A stretch of DNA of 64,000 nucleotides from Roseiarcus sp963794655 (lineage in GTDB: Bacteria; Pseudomonadota; Alphaproteobacteria; Rhizobiales; Beijerinckiaceae). The translations under genes and the position numbers were made by a program. The notes under the pieces were generated by a model, which was given only the letters and a program-made list of their open reading frames with translations, had not been told where the DNA came from and did not search any database. Each line of letters starts with the position of its first letter. Position 1 is the stretch's first letter. Shown piece by piece: positions 35,871 through 43,732 of this stretch. Location: assembly GCA_963794655.1 (NCBI GenBank), contig CAWCEV010000006.1, positions 496,001 to 560,000 of the forward strand, given 5' to 3'.

Positions 35871-36566
35871 ATGAACGTATTGGTTATCGACGTCGGAGGC
35901 ACCCACGTCAAAATTATTGCGACCGGCCAAACCGAGAAGCGCGAGTTCGCCTCCGGACCGGAGCTGACGGCTCAAGAAATGGTGTCCGGAGTACAAAAGC
36001 TCGCCGGGGACTGGAGCTACAACGTCGTGTCGATCGGCTATCCGGGACCGGTCCTTCACGATCGGCCAGTCGCAGACCCGAATAATCTCGGCCACGGCTG
36101 GATGGGATTCAACTTCGGCGCGGCGTTCAAGCGGCCGGTCAAGGTAATAAACGACGCGGCGATGCAGGCGCTGGGCAGCTATAGAAAAGGCAAGATGTTG
36201 TTCCTAGGGTTGGGAACCGGGCTTGGCTCCGCGCTGGTTGTCGAGGGAATTGTGGAGCCGATGGAGCTTGGACATCTTCCCTACAAGAAGGGCACGTATG
36301 AGGATTATGTGGGCCTGCGAGGACTCGAAAAGTGGGGCAAGAAGCATTGGCGCAAGCATGTGTTCGACGTGGTTGAGCGATTGGCCGCGGCGCTCGAGCC
36401 CGACGACATCGTGCTCGGCGGCGGAAACGCCAAAATGCTGAAAGAATTGCCGCCGCGATGCCGCCTGGGGGATAACGCCAACGCATTCAAGGGCGGGTTC
36501 CTGATGTGGGAGCCCGCGCCGAAATCTAGCAAACCTCCATCCTCAGGTATCAATTCCAAACGTTAA
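35871..36566 (+). CDS. ROK-family kinase, polyphosphate-glucokinase-like
   Basis: 231-residue sugar kinase of the ROK superfamily. The phosphate-binding VIDVGGTHVKII opens the protein; SIGYPGPV, VINDAAMQALGSY and FLGLGTGLGSALVVEG follow, then ELGHLPYKKGTYEDYVG. The layout resembles bacterial PpgK-type glucokinases, which can use polyphosphate, but the phosphoryl donor cannot be told from sequence. It is followed 24 bases later by 6-phosphogluconate dehydrogenase, suggesting glucose or gluconate feeding into the pentose phosphate route. Length is short compared with ATP-only ROK kinases (about 300). Confidence 0.82.
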   Translation: MNVLVIDVGGTHVKIIATGQTEKREFASGPELTAQEMVSGVQKLAGDWSYNVVSIGYPGPVLHDRPVADPNNLGHGWMGFNFGAAFKRPVKVINDAAMQALGSYRKGKMLFLGLGTGLGSALVVEGIVEPMELGHLPYKKGTYEDYVGLRGLEKWGKKHWRKHVFDVVERLAAALEPDDIVLGGGNAKMLKELPPRCRLGDNANAFKGGFLMWEPAPKSSKPPSSGINSKR

Positions 36567-36590
36567 CCAGCTTGGCTGAAGGAGACACTG

Positions 36591-37610
36591 ATGCAACTCG
36601 GAATGGTCGGCCTGGGCCGAATGGGCGCCAACATGGTGCGCAGGCTCCTGACGGGAGGTCACGATTGCGTGGTCTTCGACATGTCTCCAAAGGCGATCGA
36701 GGAGCTGGTCGACGAAAAGGCGCGCGGCAGCACCTCGCTTGCCGACTTGGCCAAGAAGCTGGAAAAGCCGCGGGCGGTCTGGCTCATGGTGCCCGCGGCG
36801 GTCGTGGACAGCACAATCGCCGCTCTTCTGCCTGCTCTTGAGTTGGGCGATACGATCATTGACGGCGGCAATTCCTATTATGTCGACGACCTGCGCCGTT
36901 CCCGCGAACTGGCGCCAAAGGGCATCAACTACGTCGACGTCGGAACGAGCGGCGGCGTATGGGGGCTTGAGCGCGGCTACTGCATGATGATTGGCGGTCC
37001 CGACGAAACCGTCAGCCGCCTCGATCCGATCTTCAAGACGCTCGCTCCGGGCGCAGGCTCCATTTCGCGGACCCCCGGCCGGAAGGGCGCGCAATCCACG
37101 GCGGAGCTCGGCTACCTTCATTGCGGTCCGAACGGGGCCGGACATTTCGTCAAGATGGTCCACAACGGAATCGAATACGGCATCATGGCGGCTTACGCCG
37201 AGGGGCTCGATGTCCTCCGCGGTGCGAACGTCGGCGAAAAGACGCATGAGATTGACGCCGAGACCACGCCGCTGCGAGATCCCGACCAATACAAGTACAA
37301 CATCAACCTGCCGGACGTTGCGGAAGTGTGGCGGCGCGGCAGCGTGATCGCCTCATGGCTGCTCGATCTGACCGCGACGGCGCTTGCAGAGGATTCGGCG
37401 CTCACGAAGTTTTCCGGGCGGGTTTCCGACTCTGGGGAAGGCCGTTGGACGATCAAGGCGGCGATCGACGAAGGCGTACCGGTGCCTGTGCTGAGCACCG
37501 CGCTCTACGAGCGGTTCTTCTCTAGAGGCGACGCGGACTACCAGAACAAGCTGCTGTCGGCGATGCGCTTCCAGTTTGGCGGTCACCTGGAAAAGCCGGG
37601 CAGCAAATAG
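36591..37610 (+). CDS. gnd: 6-phosphogluconate dehydrogenase, decarboxylating (GndA type)
   Basis: 339 residues, the short form of the enzyme that turns 6-phosphogluconate into ribulose 5-phosphate, CO2 and NAD(P)H. The nucleotide fold MQLGMVGLGRMGANMVRRLL is followed by DGGNSYYVDDLRRS, the substrate motif VGTSGGVWGLERGYCMMIGG and the catalytic-lysine region GPNGAGHFVKMVHNGIEYG. The short length matches the NAD-preferring GndA/YqeC group. A GGAGACACTG site precedes ATG 36591. Together with the ROK kinase it forms a small sugar-phosphate unit. Confidence 0.93.
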   Translation: MQLGMVGLGRMGANMVRRLLTGGHDCVVFDMSPKAIEELVDEKARGSTSLADLAKKLEKPRAVWLMVPAAVVDSTIAALLPALELGDTIIDGGNSYYVDDLRRSRELAPKGINYVDVGTSGGVWGLERGYCMMIGGPDETVSRLDPIFKTLAPGAGSISRTPGRKGAQSTAELGYLHCGPNGAGHFVKMVHNGIEYGIMAAYAEGLDVLRGANVGEKTHEIDAETTPLRDPDQYKYNINLPDVAEVWRRGSVIASWLLDLTATALAEDSALTKFSGRVSDSGEGRWTIKAAIDEGVPVPVLSTALYERFFSRGDADYQNKLLSAMRFQFGGHLEKPGSK

Positions 37611-37928
37611 CTGGTCGGCGTGATCCCCGACCGCAACAAAGCCGATTCGCGACGGGGAACGGCCTCAATCTCCTTAGTTTGAGGCGCCCGACAGCGCACG
37701 GGTCGGCCGGCAAACAGATGACCAGCGTCGACTTATGGCGTCCCGCGCAACTCTCTCACGCCGATCTGGCGGCCGGCGCGCGGGTTGAAGCGCCCCGAGA
37801 CAAATTCCGCTTGCGTTGCTTACTAATAAGCGCTTTGGTAAACATCGGACCGCTCAGCCGTCGCTTGAGCGGTTGGCTCGACGGGCCACCCCTCGCGGGA
37901 ACACGGCAATATCAGGGAGGAAGGAAGC
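37611..37928. promoter_or_regulatory. Promoter region of the system F / dha cluster
   Basis: 318 bases without a gene. The right half is AT-richer and contains the AAGCGCTT palindrome (37828-37835) and GCTGAGCGG repeats around 37853-37874. A GGGAGGAAGG ribosome site lies at 37915-37924. The leading half holds nothing recognisable. Confidence 0.5.
37828..37835. promoter_or_regulatory. Candidate LacI-type operator core AAGCGCTT upstream of system F
   Basis: Perfect 8-bp palindrome inside TTACTAATAAGCGCTTTGG, flanked by partly symmetric TTACT and GGTAA. It lies about 95 bases upstream of the binding-protein ATG. It shares its core with the site at 14187-14196, so both may respond to related LacI-family repressors. 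Confidence 0.45.
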
Positions 37929-39266
37929 ATGACAAAAGCCTTGGCATTGATAGGACTCGTCGCTGCCGGCTTATCAGCCGCGGCGACTGTCGACAAAGCG
38001 CAAGCACAAGCGAAATCGCTGACAATGTGTTGGGCCGCCTGGGATCCGGCAAACGCGCTGGTCGAGCTCGATAAGGATTTCACTAAACTCACCGGCATCG
38101 AGATGAAGCACGAGTTCGTGCCATGGACGAGCTATGCCGATCACTTCATCAATCTGCTGAACTCTCGCAGCAGCGAATGCGACCTGATCATCGGCGACAG
38201 CCAATGGATCGGCGGCGCCGCCGAAAACAAGTGGTACGTGAAACTCAACGATTTCTTCGACAAGAATAAGATCTCGATGGACACGTTCCTGCCCGCAACG
38301 GTTGTCGGATACGCGGAGTGGCCGAAGAACACTCCAAACTACTGGGGCCTGCCCGCTATGGCCGATGCGGTCGGCTGGACCTATCGCAAGGATTGGTTCG
38401 CGAAGCCCGAGATTCGGGCGGAGTTCAAGGCGAAGTACAATCGCGAACTCGAGCCGCCCAAGACATGGGACGAGCTGATTGAGATCGCGAAATTCTTCAC
38501 CGGCAAGGAGATTGACGGCAAGAAGGTCTACGGTTCGTACATCTTCACCGAGCGCGGGTCGGAAGGCATCACGATGGGCGCCACGAACGCCATGTACAAT
38601 TATGGCTTCGACTATATGGACCCCAAGCAGCCCTATCACATGGAAGGGGTGGTCAACTCCGCCGGCGCCGCCAAAGGCCTGGACGTCTACAAGGAGCTCT
38701 TCAAGTGCTGCCAGCCCCCGGGCCTGACGAACGCGTATATGTCGGAAGGCCTTGACGCCTTTAAGTCCGGCCAGGTCGCCATGCAGATGAACTGGTACGC
38801 GTTCTTTCCTGGCCTCGCCAAGGACCCGAACGTCGGCGGCGACAAGATCGGCTTCTTCAAGAACCCTGCCGGTCCCGCCGGGGACTTCACCCAGCTCGGC
38901 GGTCAGGGGCTGTCCGTGGTCGCGGCTTCGAAGAATGTCGACGATGCGCTGCTCTACATAAAGTGGTTCGCGCAACCCGAGGTCCAACAGAAGTGGACCG
39001 ATCTCGGCGGCGCGTCGGCGTCGAAGGCTGTGCTCCTGTCGGACGCCTATAAGAACAGCGCCGCCTACGCGCCGTCGTTCGTGGAGTCGATGGGCATGGT
39101 CAAGGATTTCTGGGCCGAGCCGCTCTACGTTCCGCTTCTTCTCGACATGCAGAACCGGGTCCATGACTATGTGGTCGCGGACAAGGGCACCTCGCAGAAG
39201 GCTCTCGACGAACTCGTCAGGGATTGGATCAAGGTCTTCAAGCAGGAAGGCAAGGATCCGTCCTGA
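37929..39266 (+). CDS. Extracellular solute-binding protein family 1 (CUT1), system F
   Basis: 445-residue periplasmic binding protein of the maltose/glycerol-phosphate type. The signal peptide MTKALALIGLVAAGLSAAAT runs to about AQA-KS (residue 32). The mature part starts SLTMCWAAWDPANALVELDKDF, and DLIIGDSQWIGGAAENKWYVKLNDFF lines the cleft. Aromatic-rich segments (NYWGLPAMADAVGWTYRKDWF) fit polyol or sugar binding. It heads a long cluster with two permeases, two ATPases and dihydroxyacetone kinase genes, so a C3 polyol/ketose substrate is inferred. It is shorter than the glycerol-binding GlpV of rhizobia and is not that protein. Confidence 0.9.
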   Translation: MTKALALIGLVAAGLSAAATVDKAQAQAKSLTMCWAAWDPANALVELDKDFTKLTGIEMKHEFVPWTSYADHFINLLNSRSSECDLIIGDSQWIGGAAENKWYVKLNDFFDKNKISMDTFLPATVVGYAEWPKNTPNYWGLPAMADAVGWTYRKDWFAKPEIRAEFKAKYNRELEPPKTWDELIEIAKFFTGKEIDGKKVYGSYIFTERGSEGITMGATNAMYNYGFDYMDPKQPYHMEGVVNSAGAAKGLDVYKELFKCCQPPGLTNAYMSEGLDAFKSGQVAMQMNWYAFFPGLAKDPNVGGDKIGFFKNPAGPAGDFTQLGGQGLSVVAASKNVDDALLYIKWFAQPEVQQKWTDLGGASASKAVLLSDAYKNSAAYAPSFVESMGMVKDFWAEPLYVPLLLDMQNRVHDYVVADKGTSQKALDELVRDWIKVFKQEGKDPS

Positions 39267-39303
39267 CCATCAGGCTTGGTACGGCTTTTTATCCAGAACC
39301 CGT

Positions 39304-39327
39304 CCCCGGCGTCGCAAGCCGCCGGGG
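39304..39327 (+). terminator. Intercistronic stem-loop after the system F binding-protein gene
   Basis: Eight-base arms CCCCGGCG and CGCCGGGG with an 8-base loop in the 92-base gap between the binding protein and the first permease. It resembles the post-malE type of intercistronic structure and is the fifth such hairpin in the window. Confidence 0.6.
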
Positions 39328-39358
39328 AGACTCGACTGGTCCATGAGCGGGCAGGGTC

Positions 39359-40318
39359 ATGACAGTGACGAATAACGCAAGAGGCATCGCCGACGGAGTC
39401 GCCTTGCGAACGCCCGCTGCGGCGGCTGTTCGGGTGCGGGGGCTCTCGGACCGGGCGGTCGCCTGGCTTTTCATCCTGCCGACGATGCTGTTGCTGCTCG
39501 CGATCAACATATTTCCGTTGATCTGGGCGATCCGGCTGTCGTTCACCGGCTTGATGGCGAACCTGCCGACGCCAGCCCGTTTCGTCGGCCTCGATAATTA
39601 TGTCGACATCCTGACCGATGAGGATCTTTGGGCGAACTTCCAGATCACCGCGCATTTCGTGTTTTGGACGATCGCGCTTCAAATCCTGATTGGCCTCGGA
39701 CTCGCGTTGCTCATCAACCGGAAGTTCCGCGGCCACAGTTTCTGGACGACCGTCATCCTGCTGCCGATGATGTTGTCACCGGCGGTGGTGGGCAACTTCT
39801 GGACCCTTTTGTTCCAGCCGCAGATAGGACCGTTCAACTATCTCGTCGGCTTCTTCACCGGCGCTGCGCCGAGTTCGTTCACCATGATCGGGAGCGTCGC
39901 TCTGGCGCCATGGACGATCGTCCTGGTCAACACCTGGATGTGGACGCCCTACGTGATGCTGATTTGCCTGGCCGGCCTGCGCTCAATCCCCGATTACATC
40001 TACGAGGCGGCCGAGGTGGATCGCGCGGCGCCATTGAGGCAATTCTGGTCGATCACGTTGCCGATGGTTCTTCCCTTCCTCATGCTTGCCGTGCTCTTCC
40101 AGGCGATCCAGGCGTTCGTGATGTTCGACCTGGTCAATCTCCTGACGTCCGGCGGACCCGGATCGACCACCGAACTGGTCTCGATCACGCTCAAGCGCGC
40201 CGCGTTTGAGAAATGGGAGACGGGCTATGCGTCGGCGCTCGCCGTGATTCTTTTTGTCACGATATTCGGCGCCGCCAATATCTACGTGAAGGCGCTCAAC
40301 AGAGTGAAGCAGCAATGA
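39359..40318 (+). CDS. Sugar/polyol ABC transporter permease (CUT1, MalF-like), system F
   Basis: 319-residue inner-membrane protein with about six helices. A 35-residue cytoplasmic start leads to AWLFILPTMLLLLAINIFPLIWAI. The EAA loop is YIYEAAEVDRAAPLRQFWSITLPMVLP, the docking site for the ATPase. It overlaps the second permease by four bases (ATGA). Confidence 0.92.
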   Translation: MTVTNNARGIADGVALRTPAAAAVRVRGLSDRAVAWLFILPTMLLLLAINIFPLIWAIRLSFTGLMANLPTPARFVGLDNYVDILTDEDLWANFQITAHFVFWTIALQILIGLGLALLINRKFRGHSFWTTVILLPMMLSPAVVGNFWTLLFQPQIGPFNYLVGFFTGAAPSSFTMIGSVALAPWTIVLVNTWMWTPYVMLICLAGLRSIPDYIYEAAEVDRAAPLRQFWSITLPMVLPFLMLAVLFQAIQAFVMFDLVNLLTSGGPGSTTELVSITLKRAAFEKWETGYASALAVILFVTIFGAANIYVKALNRVKQQ

Positions 40319-41268
40319 CCGCGGTTCCGTCGCCCCGCCCCTCCTCGGAACCGTCGCCGCTTGCGCGTTGGCTGGCCGGGGCCGTCGTCATCCTCTATGC
40401 GATCGTTACTATTCTTCCGCTCGTGTGGATCGGGGCGACAGCGTTCAAGTCGCAGGAAGACGCGGTTGCCTATCCGCCGAAGGTTTTCTTCACGCCGACG
40501 CTGGAGGGATTTGTCGACCTGTTCACGGTCCAGACGCGCCAGCCGCACGATTTCATCGTCAAGATGCCGCCGCCGCAGACATGGTACGAGAAACTCACCC
40601 GCGACCGGGACATGGTGATCGCCGGTCCGTCACGGGTGGTGGAGCGTTTCCTCAATTCGCTGATCATCGGCTTTGGCTCGATGATTCTCGCAACGTTCCT
40701 CGGAACGCTGGCGGCCTACGGGTTCTCGCGCTTTCGGGTGCCGCTGGCGGATGACCTGCTTTTCTTTATTCTGTCGACGCGGATGATGCCGCCGATCGCG
40801 GTCGCGGTCCCAATCTACATCATGTACCGCTGGCTTGGTCTCTACGACACGAAAATCGGCATGATCCTGCTCTACACGGCAGTGAACTTGTCGCTCGCGG
40901 TCTGGCTGCTCAAGGGTTTCATCGATGAGATTCCACGAGAGTACGAAGAGGCCGCCCTTGTCGACGGCTACACACGGCTGCAGGCCTTTCGAAAGGTGGT
41001 GCTTCCGCAGGCGGTGACAGGCATTGCGGCGACCGCGATCTTCTGCCTGATTTTCTCGTGGAACGAATATGCGTTCAATCTGCTGTTGACCAGCTCGGAC
41101 GCGCAAACCATGCCGCCGTTCATCCCCTTCATCATCGGCGAGGGCGGCCAGAACTGGCCCGCTGTCGCAGCCGGCACGACCCTTTTTCTGCTGCCGATCG
41201 TGATTTTCACGGTCGCGCTGAGAAAGCATCTGCTTCGCGGCATCACCTTCGGGGCCGTTCGCAAATGA
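40315..41268 (+). CDS. Sugar/polyol ABC transporter permease (CUT1, MalG-like), system F
   Basis: 317-residue permease. Its EAA loop is EYEEAALVDGYTRLQAFRKVVLPQA. A large periplasmic segment after the first helix (residues about 45-105, including MPPPQTWYEKLTRDRDMVI) is longer than in MalG and is typical of polyol transporters. ATG 40315 overlaps the first permease stop; the open frame further upstream is a shadow. Confidence 0.92.
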   Translation: MTAVPSPRPSSEPSPLARWLAGAVVILYAIVTILPLVWIGATAFKSQEDAVAYPPKVFFTPTLEGFVDLFTVQTRQPHDFIVKMPPPQTWYEKLTRDRDMVIAGPSRVVERFLNSLIIGFGSMILATFLGTLAAYGFSRFRVPLADDLLFFILSTRMMPPIAVAVPIYIMYRWLGLYDTKIGMILLYTAVNLSLAVWLLKGFIDEIPREYEEAALVDGYTRLQAFRKVVLPQAVTGIAATAIFCLIFSWNEYAFNLLLTSSDAQTMPPFIPFIIGEGGQNWPAVAAGTTLFLLPIVIFTVALRKHLLRGITFGAVRK

Positions 41269-41468
41269 CCGAGACGAGTAGCGAAGCGCGAAGAGGATGG
41301 CCTAACTTGTTTCGGCGCGGCCCGTGGGAAAACACGGCGATGACCGTGATCGGCGTCGGGATTTTGATGCTGACCCAGCCGTTCTCCCTCGATCTCTACA
41401 CCTATTCGTTCGTCACGATCCTCGGCGGGACGCTAGGGTTCGTGATCGTCAGCCACTTTCCGCAGTGA
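41265..41468 (+). CDS. Small membrane protein of the polyol transporter operon
   Basis: 67 residues. A charged N-terminus (MTETSSEARRGWPNLFRRGPWEN) is followed by two hydrophobic stretches, TAMTVIGVGILMLTQPF and YSFVTILGGTLGFVIVSHFP, so it is probably a two-helix membrane protein. ATG 41265 overlaps the permease stop in an ATGA and the ATPase starts nine bases after its end, which strongly supports expression. I do not recognise a named family. Glycerol ABC operons of rhizobia also encode a small membrane protein (DUF2160) in a similar position, but the sequence here differs. Confidence 0.72.
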   Translation: MTETSSEARRGWPNLFRRGPWENTAMTVIGVGILMLTQPFSLDLYTYSFVTILGGTLGFVIVSHFPQ

Positions 41469-41477
41469 GGCGTCGCG

Positions 41478-42575
41478 ATGGCGGAGATCCGCATCGAGCG
41501 GCTGCACAAGGCCTTCCAAAGCTTCGTCGCCGTTCAGAATTCGAGTTTCGTTATCGAGGATCGCTCCTTCTTCGTCATGCTGGGGCCCTCAGGTTGCGGC
41601 AAGACCACAACGTTGCGCATGATTGCCGGCCTCGAACTGCCGACCGAGGGAAAGATTCTATTGGATGGCGAGGATGTCACGCTTCGTCGTGCGGCCGAGC
41701 GCGACATCGCCTTCGTCTTTCAGCTCTTCGCCCTCTATCCGCATATGAACGTCGCGCAGAACATCGGGTTTCCTTTGAAGTGCGAGGGCCTTGCCCGGGA
41801 CGAGATCCGCAAGCAGGTTCGCGAGGCCGCGCGGCTGTTGCGCATCGAGCATCTTCTCTCCAGCAAGGTTTCGAAGCTCGCAGGCGGTGACCGGCAGCGC
41901 GTTGCTCTTGGCCGCGCCATCGTGCGCCGACCGAAGGCTTTTCTCATGGACGAACCGCTCGGCGCGCTTGACGCCGAGTTTCGCCGAATCATGTGCGACG
42001 AGCTTCGTGATCTTCACGACCGGATCGGAGCGACCACGGTCTATGTCACTCACGATCAGCTCGAGGCGATGTCGATGGCCGACCGCATCCTTGTCATGAA
42101 CCACGGGGTCGTCGAGCAGGTTGCTACGCCGCAGGAGATCTACGATCGGCCGAACAGCATGTTCGTCGCCGACTTTATCGGCTCGCCTTCCATGAACTTC
42201 ATACGATTCGACGGCAAACTTTTGCGCGGCGATCGCGCTGTCCGCGTTCACGACGCAAGTATCGCCGTGCCCGAAATGCATGAGGAGGGCATCAGCGGGC
42301 CGCTTGCGCTCGGGGTTCGCCCGGAGCATGTCACCTTGTCCGATGCCGGCGCCATTCGCGGCCGGGTCTTCGGCGCGGAATATCTCGGCACCACGCAGAT
42401 CGTCACGATCGATATCGAGCACGGCCGAATCAAAGCCCGCCTGCCGGCGTCCCTTTCGGTCCGGCTCGGCGAGCCGGTGGGACTTGCTTTCCAATCCCAG
42501 CGACTGGTGGTGTTTGACGCCGTGAGCGGACGCGCGACCCGAAGCGCGCTTTACGAGGGCGCCTTCAATGGCTGA
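41478..42575 (+). CDS. ABC transporter ATPase (CUT1, MalK/UgpC-like) with LAGGD signature, system F
   Basis: 365-residue single-domain ATPase. Walker A is GPSGCGKTTTLRMIAGLE (about residue 38), the Q-loop FQLFALYPHMN, Walker B AFLMDEPLGALD and the switch H in YVTHDQLEAMSMADRI. The signature reads LAGGDRQRVALGRAIVR instead of LSGGQ. A C-terminal OB-like domain (LALGVRPEHVTL) follows. It overlaps the second ATPase by eight bases; the two are not alike enough to be a recent duplication and presumably form a heterodimer. Confidence 0.92.
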   Translation: MAEIRIERLHKAFQSFVAVQNSSFVIEDRSFFVMLGPSGCGKTTTLRMIAGLELPTEGKILLDGEDVTLRRAAERDIAFVFQLFALYPHMNVAQNIGFPLKCEGLARDEIRKQVREAARLLRIEHLLSSKVSKLAGGDRQRVALGRAIVRRPKAFLMDEPLGALDAEFRRIMCDELRDLHDRIGATTVYVTHDQLEAMSMADRILVMNHGVVEQVATPQEIYDRPNSMFVADFIGSPSMNFIRFDGKLLRGDRAVRVHDASIAVPEMHEEGISGPLALGVRPEHVTLSDAGAIRGRVFGAEYLGTTQIVTIDIEHGRIKARLPASLSVRLGEPVGLAFQSQRLVVFDAVSGRATRSALYEGAFNG

Positions 42576-43590
42576 AGTCCTCGTTCGACATGTGACGAAG
42601 CGCTTCGCCGACATCGAGGCGGTACGCGACCTTTCGTTCGACATCGCGAATGGCGAGTTCGTGGTCCTGCTCGGGCCCACCGGCGCCGGCAAGACGACGA
42701 CGCTGCGCCTTATCGCCGGCCTCGAGTACCCGGATGACGGCGCGATTTCGATCGACGGCCGGGACGTGACCAAAGAGCCGCCCGCGGCTCGCGATGTCGC
42801 CTTCGTCTTCCAGCAATATTCGCTATATCCGCACCTCACGGTCTACGATAACCTCGCTTTTCCGCTGCGTTCGCCCGCGCGCCGCGTCTCCGAGGCCAAG
42901 GTGCGCGAGCGCGTCCAGGCGATTGCGGAACTCCTCCGCATCAGCGGCAAGCTCGACAACCGCGCGACCCGCCTCTCTGGCGGCGAGATGCAGCGCGTCG
43001 CCATTGGCCGCGCGCTCGTACGCGAGCCCGCAATCTTTCTCATGGACGAACCGCTCTCCTCGCTCGACGCCAAACTGCGCGCCGAGCTGCGCCTCGAACT
43101 CAAGCGGATCCAGGTCGAGCTCGGCGCCACGATTCTCTATGTCACGCATGATCAGATCGAGGCCATGACGATGGCGAGCCGTATCGGCGTCGTGCGCGAC
43201 GGACAGCTGCTTCAGCTGGGGACGCCGCGCGAGATCTACGAGAACCCAGTCGACATCTATGTCGCCACTAGACTCGGCACGCCGCAGATCAATCTGCTGC
43301 CGGCCGAGCTCCTGGCGGAGGCGCCGATGCCCCGTGAGACCAAGACGATCGGCGTGCGAACCGAGCATCTTCTGATCGCCAGGCCGAATGGCGGCCCGAT
43401 CGGACAGGTGCGCAGGATCGAGCATCTTGGCGACCAGAACCATGTGCATCTCGACTACAATGGCCACCCCCTCGTCACGCTGGCAGATCCGCATCAGCCG
43501 CTCGCCGCGGGTCAGGAGGTCGGATTGGAGCTGCTCGATCCGTTATATTTTGATGCGTCGGGGCAGCGCATCGGCCTTTCCGCCGAGTGA
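42568..43590 (+). CDS. ABC transporter ATPase (CUT1, MalK-like), second subunit, system F
   Basis: 340-residue ATPase with Walker A GPTGAGKTTTLRLIAGLE, Q-loop FQQYSLYPHLT, signature LSGGEMQRVAIGRALVR, Walker B IFLMDEPLSSLDAK and H-loop YVTHDQIEAMTMASRI. Its C-terminal domain is shorter than usual. Two distinct ATPases serving two permeases are also seen in the rhizobial glycerol transporter GlpSTPQV, which fits a glycerol- or dihydroxyacetone-like substrate. Confidence 0.92.
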   Translation: MAEVLVRHVTKRFADIEAVRDLSFDIANGEFVVLLGPTGAGKTTTLRLIAGLEYPDDGAISIDGRDVTKEPPAARDVAFVFQQYSLYPHLTVYDNLAFPLRSPARRVSEAKVRERVQAIAELLRISGKLDNRATRLSGGEMQRVAIGRALVREPAIFLMDEPLSSLDAKLRAELRLELKRIQVELGATILYVTHDQIEAMTMASRIGVVRDGQLLQLGTPREIYENPVDIYVATRLGTPQINLLPAELLAEAPMPRETKTIGVRTEHLLIARPNGGPIGQVRRIEHLGDQNHVHLDYNGHPLVTLADPHQPLAAGQEVGLELLDPLYFDASGQRIGLSAE

Positions 43591-43591
43591 G

Positions 43592-43732
43592 ATGCGAGCC
43601 ATGGTCCGTGATTTCCTAGTCCTGAGATCGCTGGCTGCGGCGACAGCCGAGCAGGTCATCGCGGGCGCGCCGGCACTGCCTGGGCTCGACCAAACTTTCG
43701 AATGCTGCGGGCGCGGGGCGACGGCGACATGA
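43592..43732 (+). CDS. Possible 46-residue small protein between ATPase and dihydroxyacetone kinase
   Basis: Starts one base after the ATPase stop (ATG 43592) and ends in TGA overlapping the ATG of the kinase at 43729. The sequence MRAMVRDFLVLRSLAAATAE is followed by QVIAGAPALPGLDQTFECC. Perfect packing between coupled genes is the only support. There is no recognisable domain, and it may instead be an untranslated spacer. Confidence 0.35.
   Translation: MRAMVRDFLVLRSLAAATAEQVIAGAPALPGLDQTFECCGRGATAT

Noticed and set aside
41658..42839. 393-residue minus-strand frame across the two ATPase genes
   Set aside because: Antisense shadow of coding sequence with typical ABC motifs on the plus strand.
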